From: an uncultured Rhodospirillales bacterium
Lineage (GTDB): Bacteria; Pseudomonadota; Alphaproteobacteria; Acetobacterales; Acetobacteraceae
Assembly (NCBI GenBank): GCA_903927465.1
Contig: CAIYMY010000215.1
Coordinates: 1 to 64,000 of the forward strand
DNA length: 64,000 bases
Direction of reading: 5' to 3'
Shown here: one piece after another, positions 49,465-57,427 of the stretch
How positions within the stretch are numbered: the stretch's first letter is position 1
How the letters are laid out: every line of letters begins with the position of its first letter
Position numbers and translations under genes: made by a program
Notes under the pieces: generated by a model
What the model was told of the DNA's origin: nothing
The model's database searches: none
The model's input: the letters and a program-made list of their open reading frames with translations, nothing else

Positions 49465-51251
49465 CTAGTCGGTTCCTCTTTCCAAATGTCGTTCCAGAAT
49501 TCGAATCCCTCGACCAAGCTGCGGAAGCCCGGCACCCGTTCCACCACCGTGACAATGCGGCAGTGGTCGTTGCCACCGGCTTTCGGCCCGCGTGCCGCGC
49601 GGCCGATCATTTGGCTGTAGAGCGCCACCGACGTGGTCGGCCTGGTGATGAATGCCACGTTGGTCCTGGGAGCGTCAAACCCGGTTGTGAGGACGCCGTA
49701 GTTGCACAACACAGAGATTTCGTCCGTGTCCTTGTAGCGCTGGATGATCTGCCGGCGGCGGTCGGACGGCGTTCCAGAGGTGACCGCTGCGGCCGAGACA
49801 CCCTTCAGCTTCAGCACGCTCGCGATCAGGCCAGCGTGCTCCACCGACAGCGCAAACATTATCACTTTGCCGCCTGCGGCGACCTCCGCCGCGATGGCGT
49901 CGACGATGAGCAAGTTGCGCGCATCATCGGCCGCAAGGTTGTCGAGCACGTGCTGAGGCAGGTCGAAACCTTCTGCGAGCTTCTGGCTTTCCTGTGTGGT
50001 GAGCTCGATGTCGCCACGCATGTCGAAGGGGAGTTCAACGAACTCCATGCGCGCGAGGTAGCCCTGTTCCACGAGGTAGTCGATCGGGTTGGCATAGCCC
50101 TCAACGTCGAGCGTTACCTTCTGGCGATCAAAGAACGCAGCGAGGGCGAGATCCGCCTGGACGTCTTTCAGTGAACGGCCCGGGGTCGCGGAAAGGCCCA
50201 GAACGCCGGTGCCGGGGTTACGCTGCATAAGGTTGATGAGGTGGGAGTAGGTGGGGGCGATCGCCTGGTGCGCCTCGTCCATCACGATGAGCCGGAGACG
50301 ACGTGCAAGATCGAGAAACTCGTTCTGCCTGCGCAAACTGTCTGAGTACATCAGCGCCAAACTACCCACCACAAAGCCGTCGCGCACGGACGCGAAGTCG
50401 CGGATACGGTTGGATCCGTAGTGTCGGTGGATCGTGAGCTCGCGTGATCCAATTGCGGCCCAGGCCTTCGCCGCCTCGTCGAAGGCCTGATCGCACAGCT
50501 CCTCTGAGTGGGCGAGCCACAGGATCACCTGGCCGTCCGCAGCGCCGCGAAGCAGGTCGACGATAGTGGTCATCGCCGTTCGGGTCTTACCTGCGCCGGT
50601 TGGCATGTGAAGTAGGACGCGAGCGCGGGGCCGGGCGAGCTTCTCGCGCACCTTCAGCGAGGCGACACGTTGGTGCGGAAAGAGGGTGTACGATGGCTTA
50701 AGCTTTAGCTGCGCGCTTTTCTGCTCGGTCTCTTCGGGGCGCTCGTAAGCGACACCGAAGTAAGCGTGGAGCGTGGCGATCAAGCTGTCTGAGCGGCTGA
50801 TGTCGACCTCGGCGATGCTGGTGAACGGGTCGCTCCGGTCTAGGCCAAGAATCTCACAGAGGTTATCAGCTTCGTCAGACTTCAACGACGCCAGCGCCAG
50901 TTTGCGGACCTGCGGTGACTGCAGTGCCTGACTTGCGCCGAAACTGTCTACCACCAGCTGAGCGAGGCCAGTTGCGCTAACGGTCCTGCTCTCGATACGC
51001 CCGAGGAGGTCGACGGCGCCACGACCCACCACCTCATATAGCGAGGTGACGCCGGCTCGCGAAAGCGCTTGCGTCAGTCGTTTCGACAATCGCCCCCCGG
51101 CAAATCTGTTACGAAAGCTTTTTAGCACTGCGGCTACGGCAAAGATAGAGGCGACGTCGCGCACATTTCCGAACGCGAGCGCTACCAGAGCACGCTGAAC
51201 GGAGACTTTGGGCCGTCTTGCTTTGGCAGCCCAGTGAACGAACGTCCGCAT
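49461..51251 (-). CDS. DEAD/DEAH-box SF2 helicase of the restriction operon
   Basis: The 596-residue protein has an N-terminal helical region of about 180 residues, then SF2 motifs: FPHQ (Q-like), MPTGAGKT (Walker A, about 216–223), MDEAH (about 324–328), LSATP (about 353–357) and QMIGRAARGP near the C terminus. It is the first gene of the minus-strand operon. With the GHKL and PLD genes it would form an ATP-dependent restriction complex that recognises unmodified DNA. Confidence 0.85.
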   Translation of the reverse strand: MRTFVHWAAKARRPKVSVQRALVALAFGNVRDVASIFAVAAVLKSFRNRFAGGRLSKRLTQALSRAGVTSLYEVVGRGAVDLLGRIESRTVSATGLAQLVVDSFGASQALQSPQVRKLALASLKSDEADNLCEILGLDRSDPFTSIAEVDISRSDSLIATLHAYFGVAYERPEETEQKSAQLKLKPSYTLFPHQRVASLKVREKLARPRARVLLHMPTGAGKTRTAMTTIVDLLRGAADGQVILWLAHSEELCDQAFDEAAKAWAAIGSRELTIHRHYGSNRIRDFASVRDGFVVGSLALMYSDSLRRQNEFLDLARRLRLIVMDEAHQAIAPTYSHLINLMQRNPGTGVLGLSATPGRSLKDVQADLALAAFFDRQKVTLDVEGYANPIDYLVEQGYLARMEFVELPFDMRGDIELTTQESQKLAEGFDLPQHVLDNLAADDARNLLIVDAIAAEVAAGGKVIMFALSVEHAGLIASVLKLKGVSAAAVTSGTPSDRRRQIIQRYKDTDEISVLCNYGVLTTGFDAPRTNVAFITRPTTSVALYSQMIGRAARGPKAGGNDHCRIVTVVERVPGFRSLVEGFEFWNDIWKEEPTS

Positions 51252-51661
51252 TCACTAATCTGATGCGCTAGAGCCTACAGTCGGCTAATGGCCAAGTCTC
51301 GCGGCAAAAAGCAGATTTAACATTTGTAATTTAACGATGCGCGCAGTATCTCGTACGTTGAGAGCTGGAGTTTGACTGGCGCGAAGCGTACCAAAGTGAT
51401 CGCTAACTCAGTACGGATCTCAGGCAAGTGTACTGCTAACCACGCCATATTTCAGCCACAAGAAATTCTCGTTTTTCCAATAGCTTAAGACCTCCGTACT
51501 AAATCGTCCAAGTCATCAGGTTCGGAGAGAATTGGCCCTCGGAGAGCGATTTTCGGGCTATTTCCGGCTTTGCCGGTCAATAGGTCCGCCCCAAAAACCC
51601 CAGGAATCCTGCCATCCAACGGGCGGATCGGTTGGGCGGAGAGAGCGGATCACTTTGAAAC
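51252..51661. other. Intergenic region between island and tRNA-Ser
   Basis: About 410 bases with no supported gene on either strand. It is visibly more AT-rich than the flanks and includes the helicase promoter side near 51,252–51,420. No copy of the tRNA 3' end or other att-like repeat was seen. Confidence 0.5.
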
Positions 51662-51752
51662 TGGCGGATGAGGTGGGATTCGAACCCACGATACGCTTTT
51701 GACGTATACGCACTTTCCAGGCGCGCGCCTTAGACCGCTCGGCCACCCATCC
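51662..51752 (-). tRNA. tRNA-Ser(GGA)
   Basis: The minus strand reads GGATGGGTGGCCGAG at the 5' end, an anticodon loop around CTGGAAA with anticodon GGA, a long variable arm (serine class II), and GGGTTCGAATCCC in the T arm. The 3' part CTCATCC pairs with the 5' GGATGGG, and G-CCA is encoded. Its 3' end faces the defence island, the side at which integrating elements usually insert. Confidence 0.93.
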
Positions 51753-51901
51753 TTAAAGGGCCCGACCCTGGTGCCATCATTCGGCGTCCCAAGGACGATT
51801 TCTTTCTCGCCTTGTTTTAATCGCGTGTCCAGCCCCGTCTAGCTGGACTTATGTGCCGAAGGAACCCGCCCAGTTTGGCTTAAAAAGGGCTTAGCATTAT
51901 A

Positions 51902-52364
51902 TTACTTCTGTATCTTGATGTGGCAATTTTGTGCTGCGGCTTGATGAGCCCTTCGCCATAGCGACCACGCAATAATGTGAGCAGGACGGATACGTCGCTG
52001 CGCCGGCCTGAAGGCGATGCGTCGAATTTCCTGGATCGACCAGCGGTTCAGCGCAGGCGCGATCGCGTCCTTATCGTGCTGTGTTTTCTTGGGGGCGTCT
52101 TGGTGTTTGCGTGATGCCGGGTGGCAGCCATCATCGTGAAGGCCAGCATGACGAGCGAGACGTGGCGATGCCTGCCATGCCAGGACCGGGTTTCGTTGTG
52201 GTCAAGCCCCGACTCGTTCTTCGCCGTTTCAAAGCTTTCCTCGATGGCTTAGCGGCAACCCCCACCTCTACCAAGGTCTCGACCCAGGTGGTGGCCGGGC
52301 ACCAGATCGAAAAGGACGCCAGATTCTGATCGGCGATATTGCGACGGATTACCAGCCCACGCGT
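51902..52364 (-). pseudogene. IS701-family transposase remnant (C-terminal part)
   Basis: The minus strand encodes AIEESFETAKNESGLDHNET then RSWHGRHRHVSLVMLA, the conserved late motifs of IS701-type transposases, and, in another frame, NRWSIQEIRRIAF and IIAWSLWRRAHQAAAQ to TAA 51902–51904. An in-frame TAA stands where a conserved Trp is expected before AIEES, and a frameshift separates the parts. The IS5 element is inserted at its upstream edge. Confidence 0.7.
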
Positions 52365-52368
52365 CTAA

Positions 52369-53660
52369 CAGGCTGCTGAAAAGCTGTCATTGAGCGTCGC
52401 AATTTTCGCGCGCGAGTATGTTTTCAACGCTGCCTGCGCCTGGGCACAAGCATTTTCAGTGGTTTTTTGGCCCTGTCGGCTCGCTCAGGACAGAGTCCCG
52501 GCATCACGCCGCCACCACCAGCAACTTCGGCAGGCGAACCAGGTTGTAAGCTGCCATCGCCAGAGTGAACTGCCAGTCCACCTTGGGCAGCCCGCGATGG
52601 CGCGCCTTGCGCAGCCCAGCCACTGTCTTTGCCCAGCCGAAGGCCTCCTCGATCCGCTTGCGGATCCGCAGGCTGATGGCATAGCCAGCATGGCGCGTGG
52701 TCCGGCCATCAATCGCCGAACGCCGCCCATTGGTATTCTGCGCCACATGAGGTGTCACGTTGATCTCGCGGAGTTCGGCCACGAAATCCTGCGTATCAAA
52801 GCCTTTATCGCCGCCCAGCGTGACCTTCTGCTGTCGGTCGGCATGCGGTTCTATCAGGTGCCGCGCGGCCAAACGCTCCGCATGGCCAGAGGCGCGTGTA
52901 GCAACAGCACCGACGATCAGGCCATTGCGATTTTCCATCAGCGCATGCCCCATGAACGCCAGCTTGGCTTCCTTGCCGCGTCCCTTGCGCTAAAGCCGGG
53001 TATCAGGATCGGTGGTTGATGCGTGGGTCTCGTTGCTGCGCTTCTGGCCGTGGAAGTTTTGCTCGCCATTGCGGCCCGCGCCAGGCGGCGGGCCTGGGCC
53101 GTCCTTCGGTCGGAAGCTTTTGGTGCTGGCCCACGCTTCCAGCAGCGTCCCATCAACCGAAAAATGCTCGCTTGAAAGCAGGGCCTTTACTTTCGGCTGC
53201 GCCAGTAACGCGCGCATGAACTCCGAGGCCACGTCGCCTTGCAACAGGCGGTCGCGGTTTTTTGTGAAGGTCGTGGCGTCCCATACGGGGTCATCAACGC
53301 CGAGGCCGACGAACCAGCGAAACAGAAGGTCAAACTCGATGCGTTCGACCAACTGCCGCTCCGAACGGATCGACTAGAAAGCTTGCAAAAGCAGAGCGCG
53401 GAGCAGTCGCTCCGGCGGAATGGATTCCCGACCGAATGGCGAATAGAGCGCGTCAAAGTCTATCGAGAGATCAGCCAGCGCACTATTCACCAGGCCGCGA
53501 ATAACGCGCAGCGGATGGTCAGGACGCATCCGCTTTTCAAGATCAACATAGCTGAACAAGGAACCAGCCACCGCGTCATTGCCACGCATCGCAACCTCGA
53601 CCAAATGCAACGACAGTGAATCATGAATACAGAAATCAGGCTACGAATTTCAGCAGTCTG
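52369..53660 (-). mobile_element. IS5-family insertion sequence, transposase inactive
   Basis: Terminal inverted repeats CAGGCTGCTGAA (52369–52380) and its near-complement TTCAGCAGTCTG (53649–53660) bound the element. CTAA occurs directly on both sides (52365–52368 and 53661–53664), the 4-base duplication typical of IS5. It sits inside the IS701 remnant. Confidence 0.8.
52504..53610 (-). pseudogene. IS5-family transposase with two in-frame amber codons
   Basis: A single frame from ATG 53610 to the stop at 52504 reads as an IS5 DDE transposase: RPDHPLRVIRGLVN, LLFRWFVGLGV, FSVDGTLLEAWAS (Asp), LGGDKGFDTQDFV (Asp), RKRIEEAFGWAKT (Glu). It is broken by TAG at 53374–53376 (after LLLQAF) and TAG at 52990–52992 (after PDTRL). 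In relatives both positions are normally Tyr. Without readthrough no active protein is made. Confidence 0.85.
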
Positions 53661-53704
53661 CTAATGCGCAACATCAGCGTAGTGCCCAGCAGGCATTGCA
53701 CTAC

Positions 53705-55579
53705 TCAATGCCGTGCGGGCGGACCGGTGCGCCGCAGACATGGGTTCTGGTTTGCAAAGCCACGCAGTGCTGGCGGTAATGGCGCGATATTATCCGCTGC
53801 GGCCATCTCAGCCCTTCCCTGACTGGACCAGCGCGCCGGTGCGAAATCTGGGTTGTCAAAGCGTCCGTGAATGCGGACAGGAACATCCAAGGCAAAGAAA
53901 TTCGTTGTATCTTCCTGGCTTCCAATCAATAGATCCATGGTGTGGTTATTGATATCAAACCGCCCAGACCCTGCGATTGTTCCTGTTTCAGCCCGGATAC
54001 GCAACGGCGCAATCTGCCCCACGCCGGCACGCATATCCAAAACCCCCAAAAGACAATTAATCGGCGCATTACCATCTGCCCTACGAAACGCAGCGCGTAG
54101 ATCTGTGGAGCCTAATTCGATAACGCGTTTTTCAACGCTGCCCCCCAGCATGGAAATGACAGCGGAAATCCGCGCCTGATGCGCGGCTGTATTCAAGGTG
54201 CGGCCTTCAGCGGAAACCGTCAATCGGCCATTAATTCGACCATTCAGTGGTAGTGTCGTCACACCAAAGCCACGCCCCAACGTATCAATATCTGCGTTAT
54301 GTATTGCCACATCAGCGGTGATACGCGTGCCAGTCGGAATTGTTTGAGCATGCGCCTGTGCTGTGATCTGGGCACCGAAGGTTGAAAGCGAGAGTTCCGA
54401 TACGTCAACCTTATTCGCCGCGAGCACCCCTGCAAAGTGGCTATCGGTCACGCGCATATTCGCATAAATCAAATCCTGCACAGTGAAACGGGCATCAATA
54501 ATGGGATCCTGTTTTGGGTCTAATGTAAGGGCAATGTCAGCATGCTTGTCGGCAGCCCCTGGCGGCGGCGCGCCCGCGATAATTCGATTTAAATTCAGGC
54601 GCGAAAAAGCAAGGTTCACCCGGATGTGATCTGGCTTGCCATGATCGCCCTCCACAAGATGCAGAATGGCGCCCCTGAAGGCCTCGTGGTTTATCTTGCC
54701 CGTAATGCCAGAAAGCTTCCAGTCATTGTCTGCATGTTCAAATTTCCCGGTGAGTTCAATGCCGAGGTTTAATTTGAGAGCCTCACCAGCAAGCGCCACA
54801 AATGCATCCGGCGTCGGCGCATTCAATCTCAGCTCCCCCGCGACGCCTTCGAAATTCAGTGGATCCGTCATGGTGCCTTGAAAAGCCATGGATGTGTGGC
54901 CTGAATTCAAGTGCAGTCGTACCGGAAAGGGCTGCGGTGCGCGACGCAGCGCATCGAAACTATCCAGATCGCCAGTCAATGTTGCCGCAAGACCATTATA
55001 GGAACCCCTCACATTCATCCGCACAGGCGTATTGGCAGCCTCACTGGTCACATGGGCTTGGTCAATTCTCGTACGCAGAAATTGACCGCTTGTTGTACGA
55101 AAGATAACTTGGCTGTTTTTTACTTGAAAATCGAGAATAGTAGGTACTCCATGATAGTCAGGCGGATTGCCCCCAGAAGGCGCGGGAGCTCTCTCTCCAA
55201 AATACCAATTCTTATGACCGTGAATTTTTTCCAGCCTCAAGGTGAAGCCTTCAACGACGACGCTTCGCACAAGCGGTGTTGGAGCAAAGAGCAACGACCA
55301 GGAATCAATCTCAGCCTGAAAATTTTTCAGGCTGAGCATATCCGAATGGCTACCAGAACTTAAATTAGCAAGTGTGACGTCACGTAATTCAACGCCAATC
55401 CAGCGCCCAGGGCTTATGCGTAGACTACCAATTTCGACTTTACGTCCCAGTTTCTCGCTTATTTTGTGAGCGACGAATGTGCCAAAATCCCCGTTTTTCA
55501 CGAAGAAGAAAGCGCCGACCCCTGCCGCTATCAGAAGGATGGCAAACAGGGCTTGGATGATCATAAAACGGCGAAACAC
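53705..55579 (-). CDS. AsmA-family protein
   Basis: The 624-residue protein has an N-terminal membrane anchor (MIIQALFAILLIAAGVGAFFF), then the AsmA start ISEKLGRKVEIGSLRISPG, and ends with the AsmA C-terminal block (MRAGVGQIAPLRIRAETGTI, GRFDINNHTMDLLIGS, PVRIHGRFDNPDFAP). These inner-membrane proteins extend through the periplasm and help move phospholipids to, or organise, the outer membrane. The gene ends close to the IS remnants but looks complete. Confidence 0.85.
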   Translation of the reverse strand: MFRRFMIIQALFAILLIAAGVGAFFFVKNGDFGTFVAHKISEKLGRKVEIGSLRISPGRWIGVELRDVTLANLSSGSHSDMLSLKNFQAEIDSWSLLFAPTPLVRSVVVEGFTLRLEKIHGHKNWYFGERAPAPSGGNPPDYHGVPTILDFQVKNSQVIFRTTSGQFLRTRIDQAHVTSEAANTPVRMNVRGSYNGLAATLTGDLDSFDALRRAPQPFPVRLHLNSGHTSMAFQGTMTDPLNFEGVAGELRLNAPTPDAFVALAGEALKLNLGIELTGKFEHADNDWKLSGITGKINHEAFRGAILHLVEGDHGKPDHIRVNLAFSRLNLNRIIAGAPPPGAADKHADIALTLDPKQDPIIDARFTVQDLIYANMRVTDSHFAGVLAANKVDVSELSLSTFGAQITAQAHAQTIPTGTRITADVAIHNADIDTLGRGFGVTTLPLNGRINGRLTVSAEGRTLNTAAHQARISAVISMLGGSVEKRVIELGSTDLRAAFRRADGNAPINCLLGVLDMRAGVGQIAPLRIRAETGTIAGSGRFDINNHTMDLLIGSQEDTTNFFALDVPVRIHGRFDNPDFAPARWSSQGRAEMAAADNIAPLPPALRGFANQNPCLRRTGPPARH

Positions 55580-55952
55580 GATTAAACCCTCAATTCGGAT
55601 AATTGGCTGACAGACATCATTCGTCGCGCCTCCTTACTGCACATCAACCCCATAAATATCCCGTGCTGCATGGGGGCGGACCAGTCCATTGGCAACATCA
55701 CGCTTGACCGAGCTTAGGTCAACATCTTTCGGATCAGCAAGCTGTAGATGAACAACAAGCATCACAGATGATCTATTATCAAGTTAGCATTTCAACGATC
55801 TGATGGCAGATAGGCAAGCAATTTTCCGCAGAACAAGCAGTCGCCACGCTTCCGAGATGCCCTTTTTAAGCTTGGCACGAGGGTGCCTTTGCACCATTCT
55901 GCGAGGCTGGGATCAGCCGCGCACACTCACGGCCCTCGCCATTGGCCGCGGC
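55580..55952. other. Intergenic region with gene remnant
   Basis: 373 bases without an intact gene. A minus-strand fragment (55634–55766) is described separately; the rest, about 55,767–55,952, shows nothing recognisable. Confidence 0.5.
55634..55766 (-). pseudogene. Possible hydantoinase B-like C-terminal remnant
   Basis: On the minus strand DPKDVDLSSVKRDVANGLVR then PHAARDIYGVDVQ ends at TAA 55634–55636. The ending V..DV.NG.V...AARD.YGV is the C terminus of hydantoinase B/oxoprolinase-type proteins. Nothing similar continues upstream, so it is likely a leftover of a deleted gene; the call rests on about 30 residues. Confidence 0.4.
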
Positions 55953-56504
55953 CTATGACATCAGGCTGCGCGCTACGGCAGGCATGAAATGCGCGACGGT
56001 TGGCGTCTGCAGCCCCTTTACCTTGGCTTGCTCATCATAGCGCCGCAGCCGGACCGCCTCGGCGCTGTGCGGCAGCGCCTCGAAAGCCTTTACCTCCTCC
56101 GTCGACATCGGGCCACCCTGCAGCGCGAGGCTTTTCACACTGTCCTGCGAGAGCTTGGCGAAGTAGTCCGGCTCCACGGCGCAGAGATAGCGCTTGGCCG
56201 CCACATGCAGCCGCACCGGCTCGGTGACCTCAGGGCCGAAATGGTTGACCAGCCAGGCATGGCCCAGCTCCTCATGCCGGTCGTCAATGCCGGCATCGGC
56301 CGGGTTGTCGCCGAGATTGTGCACAAGGTGGCCGATGTCGTGCAGTAAGGATGCAGTCACCAGCGCATCGCCACGCTCCTCCTGCTCGGCGAGCCACGCA
56401 GCTTGTAATGCGTGCTGCTGCTGGTTGATGAAGGTTAGACCGTAGCGGCCCTCCGCCTTGCCTTCCAGCAGGGCTTGGATGTCGGACACGATGTCTTGGG
56501 GCAT
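55953..56504 (-). CDS. PhnZ-like HD-domain protein (phosphonate degradation type)
   Basis: The 183-residue protein has the HD fold of phosphonate-operon HDIG proteins: QQQHALQAAWLAEQ, SLLHDIGHLVHNLG, HEELGHAWLVNHFG, RLHVAAKRYLC. PhnZ is a mixed-valent diiron oxygenase cutting the C-P bond of 2-amino-1-hydroxyethylphosphonate. Here the N-terminal block reads YGLTFINQQQH, where PhnZ has Tyr-x-x-Glu; the Glu is Thr, so substrate or gating may differ. It is the last gene of the transport operon. Confidence 0.75.
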   Translation of the reverse strand: MPQDIVSDIQALLEGKAEGRYGLTFINQQQHALQAAWLAEQEERGDALVTASLLHDIGHLVHNLGDNPADAGIDDRHEELGHAWLVNHFGPEVTEPVRLHVAAKRYLCAVEPDYFAKLSQDSVKSLALQGGPMSTEEVKAFEALPHSAEAVRLRRYDEQAKVKGLQTPTVAHFMPAVARSLMS

Positions 56505-56515
56505 GATGCGCTCCT

Positions 56516-57421
56516 TCAGTTCGGAAAATGGATGGGGTTGGACCAGGCGCGGCGCCCATGCGCGTCTGCCACGACGACGCGCGCGAAGCCGCCCGCACGC
56601 AGTGCCGCGATGGACAGGCGCGCCCGGGTCTGGAATGGCGCCACCGACTGTGCGGCGCGTGAACCGCGACCAAGCACAATGATGCTAGCAGCGGGAGAGC
56701 AGGTTATCTCCACAGAATCCTCCTCCCAGGCGATGTCATGGATGGCTGGCCCCTGCGTGGCGTAGAAGTGCCCGGCCTTCAGCGCGGCCAAAAGTGCGTC
56801 GGGTTCGTTAGCGCAGGCCTTGACCATCACCCAGCCGCCAAACGCGTCGGGGCAGACGAAATGCGCGTCGTCCACCGCGATGAGGGTGACGCGGCGCCCT
56901 TCGGCCAGGAGCTGGTCGGCGAGATAGACGCCGTCACCGCGCTCGGTCCGCAACTGCGATGTGTGGTTGTAGACCTCCACCGCATGCGCGCCTTCAAGGG
57001 TATTCGCATCCGCCGTGGTAAGCGCATACCAGCCAGGATGGGGGATGGCTACGAACGCACCGGCGGCGATGGCACGGGCAGCCAGTTGCGGTCCCGTTTC
57101 ACCAGCGGCGGTCTTCGCGAAATCGCTGGGCAGGCCTACCGCCAGGATGTGCCACATCTCGCCCAGCGCCGTCGCTGGCGCGTGCAACTCGGCACCCAGG
57201 ATCGTGGTAAAGTCGTGGGTGCGGAAGGGTCGCGTATCGACGACCGGAAAATTGTACTTCGCCAGGAAATGATCCGTCAGTGCCAGGAAATCGTAGCCTG
57301 CCTCGCGATAGGTCGCGCAGACCTCCTCGGGCGTGCGGACACCGTCGGAAGCATTGGAATGGGTATGGATGTTACCCTTCCAGAAGCGGCCGGGCGCGGC
57401 GAAAGCGTGGTCTTGCGGCAT
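56516..57421 (-). CDS. PHP-domain metallohydrolase (CehA/McbA-like)
   Basis: The 301-residue product has PHP motifs: GNIHTHSNASDG (HxH metal ligands), FLALTDHFL, FTTILGAELHAP, FVAIPHPGW and LIAVDDAHF. Such enzymes hydrolyse phosphoesters, amides or carbamates with two or three metals. No signal peptide; cytoplasmic. It is 11 bases upstream of the HD gene and 6 from the ABC ATPase, so it should act on the imported substrate. Confidence 0.82.
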   Translation of the reverse strand: MPQDHAFAAPGRFWKGNIHTHSNASDGVRTPEEVCATYREAGYDFLALTDHFLAKYNFPVVDTRPFRTHDFTTILGAELHAPATALGEMWHILAVGLPSDFAKTAAGETGPQLAARAIAAGAFVAIPHPGWYALTTADANTLEGAHAVEVYNHTSQLRTERGDGVYLADQLLAEGRRVTLIAVDDAHFVCPDAFGGWVMVKACANEPDALLAALKAGHFYATQGPAIHDIAWEEDSVEITCSPAASIIVLGRGSRAAQSVAPFQTRARLSIAALRAGGFARVVVADAHGRRAWSNPIHFPN

Positions 57422-57427
57422 CGGTTT

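Noticed and set aside
38229-51251. DISARM or BREX system
   Set aside because: A helicase and a PLD protein recall DISARM DrmC, but there is no DUF1998 protein (DrmB), no DrmA-type gene, and no PglZ, BrxC or BrxL. The desulfurase and PAPS-reductase genes point to phosphorothioation.
51558-51746. Short minus-strand open frame over the tRNA
   Set aside because: It is a read-through of the tRNA-Ser gene (GGATGGGTGGCCGAG and GGTTCGAATCC translate into its start), not a protein gene.
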